Positions 1 through 8,168 are shown, numbered from the stretch's first letter. The stretch: DNA of 13,058 nucleotides from Alteromonadaceae bacterium UBA2620 (GCA_002339125.1 DDJQ01000092.1:1-13058); one strand, 5' to 3'. Made by a program: numbers and translations. Notes: generated by a model from the letters alone, not told the origin.

Positions 1-131
1 TTGAGCTGGTTCGCTGGCCCATTGACCGGGCCGACGAGCTGCTGGCTCGCGAAGACTTTATTGAAGCACGCTGTATCGCTGCACTGTTTCTTGCTCAAAA
101 GTGGTTAAAGGAGCATCCGGACTATGCCTGA
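1..131 (+). CDS. nudE: NudE, ADP compounds hydrolase (3' end only)
   Basis: The open frame enters from the left edge in frame 3 and stops with TGA at 129-131, giving the last 42 residues of a protein. The text ELVRWPIDRADELL followed by EDFIEARCIAALFLAQKWL matches the C-terminal helix region that I recall for NudE. NudE is a Nudix hydrolase that cleaves ADP-ribose, diadenosine polyphosphates and NADH in the cytoplasm. The Nudix box itself lies outside the window, so catalysis cannot be judged here. The stop codon overlaps the start of cysQ by 8 nt, which indicates one transcript. The nudE-cysQ order is common in gammaproteobacteria, and that context supports the call for such a short fragment. 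Confidence 0.8.
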   Translation, partial: ELVRWPIDRADELLAREDFIEARCIAALFLAQKWLKEHPDYA

Positions 132-942
132 TAATACTGATCATGATTTGCTACAGATAGCCAAAGACGCCGCTCTGAAAGCTGGCGAAGCCATTATGCG
201 GTTGTATGATGTCGGCGATTTTGAAAGCTACCAGAAAGCCGATGAATCACCGGTCACCAGCGCCGATTACAAAGCCAACGAAATTATCACCGACATACTC
301 ACCCTAATGTCACCGGATATTCCGATCCTTTCGGAAGAAACCAAACACGCCAGTCTGGAAGAGCGCAAAACCTGGCAGCGTTACTGGTTAATCGATCCGA
401 TTGACGGCACCCAGGAATTTATCGCACGCAGCGGCGACTTTGCCGTGAATATCGCGCTGATTGAAGACAACAAGCCTAAGATAGGGGTGATTTTCTGGCC
501 GCCCGGACAAAGCCTGTATTACGCTCTGGCCGGACATGGCGCTTTTAAAGACTCGCCTGAAGCCAGTGGCCCCATTAGCGTACGTAAGCTGGACGACCCA
601 CACAACAGTGTGGTGATCCTGGCCATTAGCCGTCGTCAACCGCGGGAACGGGTGATCTCTAAATTATGTGCCAAGCGGGTATATCAGACCCTGCCTTTAG
701 GCAGTTGCTCGTTGAAATCCTGCTTTATTGCCGAGGGTAAAGCCGACGCCTTTATGCGTCTGGGTGTCACCGGCGAGTGGGACACCGGCGCATCTCAGTG
801 CATTGTTTCGGAAGCAGGCGGTGCCATCTATGCCGCTGATTTTGAGCCACTTAGCTACAATCAGCGTAATACGCTAGAGAACCCGGATTTTATTGTGCTG
901 GGCGATCAAAATGTACCGTGGCGGGACATTATTCAATATTAG
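124..942 (+). CDS. cysQ: CysQ, 3'(2'),5'-bisphosphate nucleotidase
   Basis: This is a 272-residue member of the inositol monophosphatase superfamily. CysQ hydrolyses 3'-phosphoadenosine 5'-phosphate (PAP), the by-product of sulfate assimilation, to AMP and phosphate, using Mg2+. All three metal and substrate motifs are visible: the EE pair at residues 71-72 in ILSEETK, WLIDPIDGT at 88-96 with the metal aspartates D91 and D94, and EWDTGA with D220 near the C-terminus. The length is usual for CysQ. The ATG at 124 follows AAAGGAG at a 10-nt gap and overlaps the end of nudE, so translation is probably coupled. The YceI-family gene begins only 15 nt after the stop. A general inositol monophosphatase is the alternative, but the nudE neighbour favours CysQ. 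Confidence 0.93.
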   Translation: MPDNTDHDLLQIAKDAALKAGEAIMRLYDVGDFESYQKADESPVTSADYKANEIITDILTLMSPDIPILSEETKHASLEERKTWQRYWLIDPIDGTQEFIARSGDFAVNIALIEDNKPKIGVIFWPPGQSLYYALAGHGAFKDSPEASGPISVRKLDDPHNSVVILAISRRQPRERVISKLCAKRVYQTLPLGSCSLKSCFIAEGKADAFMRLGVTGEWDTGASQCIVSEAGGAIYAADFEPLSYNQRNTLENPDFIVLGDQNVPWRDIIQY

Positions 943-957
943 GGAGTAAGTGTTTTT

Positions 958-1530
958 ATGCTTAAGCAATCATTAGTTCTTCTCAGCAGTTTACTGGTAG
1001 CACCGGCGTTTGCCGACTGGACAGTTGCACCAGAGCAATCCAGCCTGCACTTTATGTCGACCAAAAATGCCCAGGTAACCGAGGTACACGCCTTCGAGGA
1101 GCTCTCCGGCTCAGTGTCAGACAGCGGTAAACTGATGATTGAGGTTCCACTTAGCTCAGTGAATACCAACATACCTATTCGCAATACGCGGATGCAGGAA
1201 AAGCTGTTTAACGTGGCGAAGTTTCCGGCCGCCACCTTTACCGCCGATGTCCCCGCAGACTTAATGAAACTGCAACCGGGTAGCAGCACTACGGCAAAAG
1301 TGGATGGCACCCTGTCGCTGCACGGTGTGGAAGCACCTGTCAGCTTTAACGTGAGCGTGAGCAAGGTGTCTGCCGATACCATGGTAGTAAACACGGTATC
1401 GCCCACCCTGATTGGTGCCGAAACCTTTGGTTTAACGGCTGGCCTCGACATGCTGCAAAACATTGCAGGCTTAAAGAGTATTACTCAGACGTCCCCGGTA
1501 ACCTTTTCGGTGACCTTTGAAATGGAATAA
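958..1530 (+). CDS. Secreted YceI-family protein
   Basis: This 190-residue protein has a clear Sec signal peptide: a lysine near the N-terminus, a hydrophobic LVLLSSLLVA stretch, and APAFA before D20 as a likely signal peptidase I site. The mature part starts with DWTVAPEQSSLHFMSTK and carries LSGSV, the IPIRNTRMQEKLFN segment and LSLHGVE. These are typical of the YceI/polyisoprenoid-binding lipocalin-like beta barrel. The family is periplasmic and binds long isoprenoid lipids such as ubiquinone precursors; the ligand of this copy is unknown. It lies 15 nt after cysQ, with AGGGAG 11 nt before its ATG, so it is probably the last gene of the nudE-cysQ transcript. A strong hairpin terminator follows the stop by about 20 nt. 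Confidence 0.88.
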   Translation: MLKQSLVLLSSLLVAPAFADWTVAPEQSSLHFMSTKNAQVTEVHAFEELSGSVSDSGKLMIEVPLSSVNTNIPIRNTRMQEKLFNVAKFPAATFTADVPADLMKLQPGSSTTAKVDGTLSLHGVEAPVSFNVSVSKVSADTMVVNTVSPTLIGAETFGLTAGLDMLQNIAGLKSITQTSPVTFSVTFEME

Positions 1531-1549
1531 GCCTTTGGCTTAACCCCAC

Positions 1550-1577
1550 AAAAAGGAGCAGCCATCTGCTCCTTTTT
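1550..1577. terminator. Bidirectional intrinsic terminator
   Basis: A perfect 11-bp stem, AAAAAGGAGCA paired with TGCTCCTTTTT, encloses the 6-nt loop GCCATC. Because the arms begin with A5 and end with T5, the hairpin has a U-tract when read from either strand. It sits between the convergent YceI-family gene (+) and the permease-peptidase gene (-), and probably ends both transcripts. Confidence 0.92.
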
Positions 1578-1582
1578 CGTTT

Positions 1583-4500
1583 CTACAGCAACCCCTTTAC
1601 CTCTGGCCCCAGCAGCAGTTGCCTTATTTCGTCGTGATATTGAGCATCAGTCGAGGCCAGCAGTCGGATCACAAAATCCATCGAGGTAACACTTTTCTTA
1701 CCCGGCGCGTTCTGCTCGAGCAACTGTTTCAATACGCTGACAATGGGCTCGTCGCCTACCAGCTCACGCAGCCTGGCAAACACCAACGTAGCTCTGGCAT
1801 ACACATCAGGCGAACTGGTGGCATCAATGATGGCTCTGGTGGCTGTTAACCGGCCCCGCAAAGCGTGCTGATAACGCTGCCGTTCATAGTCCACCAGCGA
1901 TTGCATGGCCTCTTTACCGTAGCGCTGCTCAATCAGCACCAACTCGGCATATTTCGCCAGTGATTCTATTAAAAAAGAACCATCAGCCTCCACACCATAG
2001 CCAATCTGATGCCCGAACCACTGATGGGCCACTTCATGCGCCGTTCGCCGATAACGCTGGTCAAACCCAGCATCTGTCGCAGGGCGCGCCCGAACCGCCA
2101 GGCGATGAGACATTAAAATAACCTGTGGCAGCGCATAACCACTGGGACCGAATTCTGGCGTAAACAGTAAGGATAACTGCTTGTAAGGATACGGGGTAAG
2201 TTGAGCCGAAAACCATTCAAGGGTGTCGGTAACTGCCTGGATATGAACCTGCTGTGCGCTGATCTCTGAGCCACTCGTGAGATCGCGGGTTAAGCCGGTT
2301 AAACTGATATCCACAGAGTCCTCACCCGCCGTCACGCTATGGGTGGTACTCGTTTGCATTGTAGCCAGCCAGACCGGAATATTTCGAACAGGTTCAGCAG
2401 TGGCAAATTCCATGTAGCGACGACCAGCAGCTAGCCATTGGTTAACTACTTGCCCCTGAGCGTGCACGGTATGTGAAACCGGCGAAGAGACAACGCTGCG
2501 AAGGGTAGCCGGGGTCGATTGTAATGTTGTGACCGGGGCTTTATCCACAAAGGTACTAGGCAACGGCATATCCAGCGCCGCCAGGCCAAGTTCTTCCCTG
2601 AGCACTTCATCACGTAGCGTGTACTGCCGGTTAAAACCAATATTGGGTAGCAATGGAATACCGCGTAAATAACTGAATTCAGGTAACAGAATTTGATGCC
2701 CCGAAGGTAACCATCTGCGCGCGCCGTTTACCACTATTTCTGCCTGTAAGGTCAGAATCTGGCCGGGCAGTAATGGCGAGTCCAGTTGATACACAAACTG
2801 CTGTAACCGCTCGTTCTGAGACGTTAGTTGCCCACCGCTGAGCGTTAGCATTTCGGGTTTAAAGCCCGGATAACTGCCCACTAACACTTCATGAATCGCC
2901 TCATCACCGCGGTTTTTAAGGTGCAGTGTGAGATTAAGCGTTGCCTGGCGCTGTTGCGGGAAAAAATCCACCAGCGCATCAATGTGCGTAACAACCGGCT
3001 GAACCCGCGCATCCCAGTGGCCATAGTGCTTTTCGTAGTCGGCGCGCAGAGCATGTCGCGCGTCGGGTGTCATGTAAGGCCGTTCTTGTTGTAAAGCCAG
3101 ATGAAAACCTACTAGCACCACTACTACCACACCAACAGCAAGCCAGCCAGAGCGAGACAAGGAACGCCAGGATCGCAGCGCAAAGCCTGCCCCGCGGTGC
3201 GTTTTGTTTACCGCCAGCACCAGTGCGCAAACCGTGACTGCCGACCACGTAATAAGGTAAGGCCAAAACGTATGTTCACTGCGGGAGAAGCCGATTAGAT
3301 AGTCGGCAGGCTGTAACGGCGTACCGGCGATATCGAGTAAAGGGTGGGAAATGCCCGCCAGGGAAAGGAGTGGTGTAAACTTAACCATCAGCAACAGCAG
3401 GCAAAGCCCGCCTGCCATCAACGCACTACGCATAACATGGTGAAGTGCCAGGCAAAGCCAGCCAAACAGCAATACAGGCAGGCCTGTCATTGCCAGTATT
3501 TGCCCATATACGCCTGCCTCAATAACACTATCTGCCAGCAGTTGAGCCACCAGAACAGCCACCGCCGTGATACTCAATAAAGCGAGCCAGGCAATACCCA
3601 TAGTCAGGGCCTGAGCAGAGACCAGTTGGTGGTTGCTTATTGGGGTTGCGGCGATCATTTCTGCGGCACCGTTACGCTGATTTTGCCAGCCCAGTTGCCA
3701 GCTCCAGAGTGCCATGAGTACGCAGCCGGCAAAGGGTAACATATCCCACACAACGCGATTGAGCGCATCAATACTCAGCGGCGTGATGACTGAGTGGGGT
3801 TCTGCATAATCTATGGCCGCCAGCACTTCGGAGAAAATCGCGCCAGCGTAAAGTGCCAGTACTAACAGCATCACACGATTAACCAGTAACGCTTTGGTCG
3901 CGTTCATAAGCAACGCGGCAAAGGGATGATGAGTAATGGCCGCAGGCATTTTAATTTTGCTGGCAGGCAGCGGCGCAGTTCTCCTCAAACGCCACCAGGG
4001 TAGGCGTTTAGTGTTTTCATTTAACGCATTTCGAGCGTTCAATGCTAACCAAACCAGCACTGCGCTAAGCGCCAGCCAGGCAATACGATTCAGAGCAATG
4101 CTCGGGTTGACTGACCAGTCAGTCTGATCGCCGGTGAGCTGGGCAAAAATCGCCGTAAAACCCAAAGGATCAGCCACCAGCATGGCCTCGTAGATCGTTG
4201 GGTGAATAATGCTACTCCCCGCCAGCACAGGCGAGCCGGTGACAGACGCCAGCATGACATAACCTATCCATACCAGCGCAAAAAAGGCATATACCGGCAG
4301 CGCACTATTGACCTTCTGAGCAATCAGTAACGCAGCAGCGCAATACAAAAAGCACGCCGGGGCGACTATTAACAAACCGTTTTTCAGCGCCGTGTGAATA
4401 ATACCGGCGTCGAATAGCGGATGCTGACTGAGCATTAATAGCTGCAGCACCGAGCCGCATAAACAGATCACCGCCACCAGACTCAAAAAAGCCACAAACC

Positions 4501-4783
4501 GGTTGAGCCGTTGGGTAAACTCACTCGTTCTGGCCGCACCAACAAGCTCCTGCATAGTGTGGAGCCTGTCACGCTGCAGTAGGGGAGGCGTTAACGCAGC
4601 CACCACCACGGGCAGCGCCAGCATGACCACGGTAATATTTAGCATGGTAAGGCGTTTTGCCAACTGTAAATCGGCAACGGTCAGGCCCTGCACCAACAAT
4701 ACCGACAATCCGGGGAGACCCAGTGCACCTAACCACACCAGAGGCTGGCGCACATATAAACGCCATTCATTAGCGAGAAGCAT
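1583..4783 (-). CDS. ABC transporter permease fused to M1-type aminopeptidase
   Basis: This 1066-residue protein has two parts. Residues 1 to about 565 are mostly hydrophobic, with roughly a dozen possible membrane spans in two blocks, resembling ABC-2 type permeases. The last span (near 546-565) is preceded by basic residues (RSWRSLSRSGW), which suggests that the following ~500-residue soluble part faces the periplasm. That part holds HEVAHQWFGH, with zinc ligands H916 and H920, catalytic E917, and E940 in IESLAKY as the probable third zinc ligand. The glutamate comes 19 residues after the motif rather than the 18 of classical M1 enzymes; I recall the same offset in the ABC-linked subfamily. 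The ATG is at 4783, with GGGAG 8 nt upstream, and it overlaps the ATPase stop as TGATG. Both activities therefore belong to one transporter. The substrate is unknown. Confidence 0.9.
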   Translation of the reverse strand: MLLANEWRLYVRQPLVWLGALGLPGLSVLLVQGLTVADLQLAKRLTMLNITVVMLALPVVVAALTPPLLQRDRLHTMQELVGAARTSEFTQRLNRFVAFLSLVAVICLCGSVLQLLMLSQHPLFDAGIIHTALKNGLLIVAPACFLYCAAALLIAQKVNSALPVYAFFALVWIGYVMLASVTGSPVLAGSSIIHPTIYEAMLVADPLGFTAIFAQLTGDQTDWSVNPSIALNRIAWLALSAVLVWLALNARNALNENTKRLPWWRLRRTAPLPASKIKMPAAITHHPFAALLMNATKALLVNRVMLLVLALYAGAIFSEVLAAIDYAEPHSVITPLSIDALNRVVWDMLPFAGCVLMALWSWQLGWQNQRNGAAEMIAATPISNHQLVSAQALTMGIAWLALLSITAVAVLVAQLLADSVIEAGVYGQILAMTGLPVLLFGWLCLALHHVMRSALMAGGLCLLLLMVKFTPLLSLAGISHPLLDIAGTPLQPADYLIGFSRSEHTFWPYLITWSAVTVCALVLAVNKTHRGAGFALRSWRSLSRSGWLAVGVVVVVLVGFHLALQQERPYMTPDARHALRADYEKHYGHWDARVQPVVTHIDALVDFFPQQRQATLNLTLHLKNRGDEAIHEVLVGSYPGFKPEMLTLSGGQLTSQNERLQQFVYQLDSPLLPGQILTLQAEIVVNGARRWLPSGHQILLPEFSYLRGIPLLPNIGFNRQYTLRDEVLREELGLAALDMPLPSTFVDKAPVTTLQSTPATLRSVVSSPVSHTVHAQGQVVNQWLAAGRRYMEFATAEPVRNIPVWLATMQTSTTHSVTAGEDSVDISLTGLTRDLTSGSEISAQQVHIQAVTDTLEWFSAQLTPYPYKQLSLLFTPEFGPSGYALPQVILMSHRLAVRARPATDAGFDQRYRRTAHEVAHQWFGHQIGYGVEADGSFLIESLAKYAELVLIEQRYGKEAMQSLVDYERQRYQHALRGRLTATRAIIDATSSPDVYARATLVFARLRELVGDEPIVSVLKQLLEQNAPGKKSVTSMDFVIRLLASTDAQYHDEIRQLLLGPEVKGLL

Positions 4784-5634
4784 CAGTTCGTCTCCCGCCT
4801 GGCCAGTTCAAGAAAGTAGCGGTCCTGCAAGGTTGCCCGGCAGGCTACGGCATCAGCACCAGGCGGTTCATGATGGCACACCCGCCATACTGGCTGGCCG
4901 AAGTGATAACGCTCACCCAATAATATGCCTTCTGCGGGTTTTGCTGAGGTTTCCCACACGTTGTTTTGCATTGGCGCAATGAGCGCGGGAATAGCACCGC
5001 TATCGACGATGGCGCCCTGCATCATAATGGCGGCATGAGGACACAGGTGCTCAATGTCTTCCACAATATGAGTGGAAAGCAATACCAGCTTATTCTGGCT
5101 CAGGCGGATGAGCACGCTGTGCAATCGCTGGCGCTCCTGCGGGTCGAGCCCTGCCGTGGGCTCATCCATGATCAATAACTTTGGGTCGCCGAGCAGTGCC
5201 TGGGCAATGCCAAATCGTTGTCGCATGCCGCCGGAAAAGGTGCTTACGCGCTTACCGGCAAATGCTGTCAGATTGGTTAGCGTTAGTAATTCCTCTATTT
5301 GCTGTTTAGCCTGCTTACGCGGAATTTTTTTAAGTGCGGCAATGTGCTCAAGTAGCGCCACGCAACTCATGTGTGGATACACCCCGAAAGACTGGGGTAA
5401 GTAGCCAAGCTGTTCACGCAAACGCTGCGGTGATTGCTGAATATCCGTATTGTTAAAGCTAATCTGCCCGCTGTCTGGTGCCTGTAAACAAGCCAGAGTG
5501 CGCATTAAGCTGGATTTGCCTGCACCATTGGGGCCTAAAAGGCCTACCATGCCCGCCGGCAAGGTTAAGGAAATATCATTCAGCGCTTTGGTGCCATCTG
5601 AATAGGTTTTAGACACGTCGGTCATGGTAAGCAT
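4783..5634 (-). CDS. ABC transporter ATP-binding protein
   Basis: This 283-residue cytoplasmic ATPase powers the adjacent permease-peptidase. The motifs appear in order: Walker A GPNGAGKSS (residues 34-42), Q-loop LPQSFG, signature FSGGMRQRFGIAQAL, Walker B LLIMDEPTAGLD, and H-loop LLSTH. It looks catalytically intact and resembles the ABC-2 exporter type (CcmA-like). I chose the ATG at 5634 because AGGAT lies about 10 nt upstream and the ABC fold starts at once (MLTMTDVSKTYSDG). A longer frame reaching a TTG at 5742 would add 36 residues with no family match and would run through the regulatory repeats. The stop overlaps the next start by one base (TGATG). The roughly 60 residues after the usual domain end, rich in His and Cys, are not recognised. 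Confidence 0.93.
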   Translation of the reverse strand: MLTMTDVSKTYSDGTKALNDISLTLPAGMVGLLGPNGAGKSSLMRTLACLQAPDSGQISFNNTDIQQSPQRLREQLGYLPQSFGVYPHMSCVALLEHIAALKKIPRKQAKQQIEELLTLTNLTAFAGKRVSTFSGGMRQRFGIAQALLGDPKLLIMDEPTAGLDPQERQRLHSVLIRLSQNKLVLLSTHIVEDIEHLCPHAAIMMQGAIVDSGAIPALIAPMQNNVWETSAKPAEGILLGERYHFGQPVWRVCHHEPPGADAVACRATLQDRYFLELARRETN

Positions 5635-5706
5635 GGGGTCATCATCCTGAATGTGAAACGAGAATGGCCTTAACCTACCAAGCTGATTAACGGCTAAACA
5701 GCAAGG

Positions 5707-5742
5707 GATGACAAAGCATAAGTTTGCGGTGACAAACGACAA
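5707..5742. promoter_or_regulatory. Candidate LytTR-regulator site: two direct repeats 21 bp apart
   Basis: Two 15-bp copies lie at 5707-5721 and 5728-5742. On the minus strand they read TTATGCTTTGTCATC and TTGTCGTTTGTCACC. They match at 11 of 15 positions, share an unbroken TTTGTCA, and have a centre-to-centre spacing of exactly 21 bp, two turns of the helix. LytTR response regulators are known to bind pairs of ~9-bp direct repeats with about this period, and the CGTTTGT part of one copy partly fits the published type of consensus. The pair lies about 75 bp upstream of the ABC ATPase start and about 180 bp upstream of the kinase start. On the plus strand GTGACA (5729-5734) could also serve as a -35 box with TATTCA 18 bp later. 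Which direction is regulated is inference. Confidence 0.5.
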
Positions 5743-5770
5743 AAGAGTGGTTTATTCAGTACCGGGTGGA

Positions 5771-5824
5771 GTAAAAACCTTGTTGCGATGACTTAAACAG
5801 GGCTCCGGCCGCAACAGGTTTTAC
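5771..5824. repeat. Large bulged inverted repeat upstream of the kinase gene
   Basis: The arm GTAAAAACCTTGTTGC (5771-5786) can pair with GCAACAGGTTTTAC (5811-5824) over 14 bp, with one unpaired A and one unpaired T. The loop is 24 nt and holds a small GGC-TCCG-GCC hairpin. It ends about 100 nt before the kinase start. It could be a leader RNA structure, an attenuator-like element (either strand ends in a short T run) or a protein-binding dyad. The rest of 5635-5923 shows no gene, and I see no strong sigma-70 promoter there. Confidence 0.5.
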
Positions 5825-5923
5825 TTTCATCATTAAATTGCGTAGGTTCATCATTCACAACGTGTGCAGGCCGCGCCTATCAGGCAGACTTTGGCAGCTT
5901 TATTTATTCAAGGGTTCAGCAAC

Positions 5924-7414
5924 ATGGTGTTTAATTTGCGCAAAAACAGTTTGCTACTGCTACCGATTTTTGCCGCCCTGTTGCTGGAAGCGGCGATTCG
6001 TTTTCTTTCCTACCAACAACCCGATGCCACCACTTATCTGGCGGTGCATGGCCAACTGCTGGTGGAGATGCTGCCGTTTTTTGTGTGCCATTATCTGGCC
6101 TCAACACTTTCTGGCAGACCCGCGCTGCTCATCTGGTTAAGCGGGTTTATCGGTTACCCGCTGTTAAGCAATATTCTGGCTCATACGATCCACGCGTACG
6201 GGCAGTGGCTGTTGCTGGAGATGCAAGGTGTAGTATTAGCCATTGTCGCCAGCGTGCTGTGGTTCATACATAAATTCTACGGACAGGTTAAGCAAGGCCC
6301 TCGAAGCTGGATTGCACACCTGTTATCATTAGACTTCATGGTGGCCCTAAGCTTGTTTTTATGGGCCTTTACCATGGCAGGCGTTTTTCTGTACACAGAC
6401 AACCCCATGGTTAATCAGCCATTACAGATGATCATCGACTTTAACCTGATCGTAGAGCAGTTGCCGCTGTTTATGCACTATTTCTGGCAATTCAGTCTGA
6501 TGGCGCTGGTGCTATTCGGCGTATACTGGTTTAACCGTTATGTGCTGATCCGCCGCTTATTAGCGATGCATGGTTTAATACCGTTTCTGGCCGGTGGACT
6601 CATCTTTATTCTGCTGTTCAGCACACCGATAAGCGCGCTGCTGTTATTGATGCCGTTGAATAATGTGACAGATTTCACCTTACTTCCGTCGGAAAACCAT
6701 AACCCATTTGACCCCTTTAACAGTCAGATGACCTTTTGGCTGTTGATGTTCAGCACCCCTATTATTCTGGCGTTTGAGCGCAAGTCTCAGGATGCCAGAG
6801 TAGCGGATATTGCCCGCCGACAAACCCGCACCGAGTTGCAAATGCTGCAACAACAGGTAAATCCCCACTTTTTGTTTAATACCCTGAATAACTTGTATGC
6901 GCTGTGTCTGGAGCGTTCACCACAGGCTCCGGACATGGTGGAAAAACTGGCCGGGCTGTTACGCTACACGGTTTATCAGGGCCAGAAAGAACAGGTATCC
7001 CTGGCCGATGACGTGCGCTATTTACAGGACTATCTGGCACTGCAATCCATGCGCTATACCGATGACTGTCACTTTCAGTGTACCTGGCCAACCCGGGCTG
7101 AACGCTGGCAAATGCCTCCGCTGTTACTGATCATTGTGCTGGAAAATGCCTTTAAACATGGCATCGAAAAAGCCGCCAAGCCCTGCGAACTTAAGTTAGC
7201 ACTCACACTGGATGATAACCTTCTGGTATTTGAATGTGAAAATCCCATAGGCCAGAACGCACAAGCGCCAGTCGATAAGGGCAACAGTGGGCTGGGGCTG
7301 GATAACCTGCGGCGCAGCTTAAGCCTGCAATACGCTAATCGCCACGAGCTGCTTAGCGAACAGCGCGGTACTCACTGGTACACCCGATTGCAAATGGAGC
7401 TTACGCCATGCTAA
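5924..7414 (+). CDS. LytS-type membrane sensor histidine kinase
   Basis: This protein of 496 residues has about eight hydrophobic spans in its first ~290 residues, then a cytoplasmic kinase of the His_kinase (LytS/YehU) family. The phosphoacceptor is H315 in QQQVNPHFLFNTLNNLYAL, the hallmark of the family. The ATP-binding domain has its N box in LENAFKHG (E407, N408) and its G box in GNSGLGLDNLRR (453-464). The N-terminal region matches no sensor domain that I recognise, so the signal is unknown. I chose the ATG at 5924 because AAGGG lies 9 nt upstream; a GTG at 5864 would add 20 residues but has no ribosome site. The gene overlaps the response regulator by 7 nt and diverges from the ABC operon, its likely target. 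Confidence 0.9.
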   Translation: MVFNLRKNSLLLLPIFAALLLEAAIRFLSYQQPDATTYLAVHGQLLVEMLPFFVCHYLASTLSGRPALLIWLSGFIGYPLLSNILAHTIHAYGQWLLLEMQGVVLAIVASVLWFIHKFYGQVKQGPRSWIAHLLSLDFMVALSLFLWAFTMAGVFLYTDNPMVNQPLQMIIDFNLIVEQLPLFMHYFWQFSLMALVLFGVYWFNRYVLIRRLLAMHGLIPFLAGGLIFILLFSTPISALLLLMPLNNVTDFTLLPSENHNPFDPFNSQMTFWLLMFSTPIILAFERKSQDARVADIARRQTRTELQMLQQQVNPHFLFNTLNNLYALCLERSPQAPDMVEKLAGLLRYTVYQGQKEQVSLADDVRYLQDYLALQSMRYTDDCHFQCTWPTRAERWQMPPLLLIIVLENAFKHGIEKAAKPCELKLALTLDDNLLVFECENPIGQNAQAPVDKGNSGLGLDNLRRSLSLQYANRHELLSEQRGTHWYTRLQMELTPC

Positions 7415-8103
7415 ACGCATTGATTGTGGATGATGAGCCGTTAGCCCATAAAGTCATTTTGCATCACCTGGCCAGTCACCGGGACGTAAAAGTGGTAAAG
7501 CAATGCCATAACGCCGCCGAGGCGCTGGCCTGGCTAGCCTCTAACCGCGCCGATTTGATTTTCCTCGATATTAATATGCCGCTGCTAAACGGCATGGATA
7601 TGCTTAAGGTAATGGCTAACCGACCCCAGGTGATTATCGTCAGCGCCTACGAGGAATTCGCCCTGCAGGGCTTCGAACTGGATGTGACCGATTACCTGTT
7701 GAAGCCGGTGAGTGAAGCCCGCCTTACTTCAGCCATGGATAAGATTCGTCAGCGAAGCGCGGCTAACAAACCAGCACAAACACCCAAAGAGATTGTGATT
7801 AAAGTAGACCGCGAACTACGAAAAGTAAGCCTGCGAGACATCAGCTATCTGGAAGCCTATGGCAACTACGTCAAGGTGTGGCAGGGCGATAGCATGCTAC
7901 TGGCCAACAGCACGTTAAAGAAGCTACTGGCAGAACTGCCCGCACAGGCCTTTAGCCAAATCCATAAATCCTTTGTAGTACGCAATAACGCAGTCATAGG
8001 AAAAGACAGTGACTCAGTGTTACTGGACAATCAGATGCGACTTAAAGTGGGCAAGTCATTCAAAAGCGTACTAACCCGGCTATTACCCCTACCCGGCCAA
8101 TAA
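7408..8103 (+). CDS. LytTR-family response regulator
   Basis: This 231-residue DNA-binding regulator is the partner of the kinase just upstream, which it overlaps by 7 nt (ATGCTAA). The receiver domain covers residues 1 to about 115. It has the acidic pair in VDDEP (D8, D9), phosphoacceptor D54 in IFLDINMP, S79 in VSAYEEFAL and K99 in YLLKP, so it looks phosphorylatable. The LytTR domain covers about 127-227, with ISYLEAYGNYVKVW and FSQIHKSFVVRN as typical blocks. Members bind paired direct repeats in target promoters. The ATG at 7408 has TGGAG 8 nt upstream. No T-rich terminator follows; a perfect inverted repeat lies 25 nt after the stop. The target is not proven, but the divergent transporter promoter holds a repeat pair of the expected period. 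Confidence 0.93.
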   Translation: MLNALIVDDEPLAHKVILHHLASHRDVKVVKQCHNAAEALAWLASNRADLIFLDINMPLLNGMDMLKVMANRPQVIIVSAYEEFALQGFELDVTDYLLKPVSEARLTSAMDKIRQRSAANKPAQTPKEIVIKVDRELRKVSLRDISYLEAYGNYVKVWQGDSMLLANSTLKKLLAELPAQAFSQIHKSFVVRNNAVIGKDSDSVLLDNQMRLKVGKSFKSVLTRLLPLPGQ

Positions 8104-8127
8104 GAGCTTTTCAGGCCAGCGGCAACA

Positions 8128-8154
8128 CGCGATAATACCCACACAATTATCGCG
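8128..8154. repeat. Perfect 9-bp inverted repeat before the VF530-type gene
   Basis: CGCGATAAT (8128-8136) and ATTATCGCG (8146-8154) are perfect complements around the 9-nt loop ACCCACACA. No T-tract follows on the plus strand, so it is a poor intrinsic terminator. It lies 14 nt before the TTG start of the small downstream gene. It could be an operator dyad or a hairpin limiting translation. Confidence 0.5.
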
Positions 8155-8168
8155 ACAGAGCGCTCACC

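Noticed and set aside
939..1463. A 174-codon open frame antisense to the YceI-family gene.
   Set aside because: It is a mirror of a well-supported coding frame, with no ribosome site or recognisable protein features.
5635..5742. N-terminal extension of the ABC ATPase from a TTG at 5742, with a hydrophobic signal-like stretch.
   Set aside because: It has no ribosome site, does not match ABC ATPases, and runs through the direct repeats; the ATG at 5634 has a Shine-Dalgarno sequence.
5864..5923. GTG at 5864 as the kinase start.
   Set aside because: It has no Shine-Dalgarno sequence, while the ATG at 5924 has AAGGG at 9 nt and the first membrane span follows it.
8101..8160. The inverted repeat after the response regulator as an intrinsic terminator.
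   Set aside because: Its stem is A/T-rich in the middle and no run of T follows on the plus strand.
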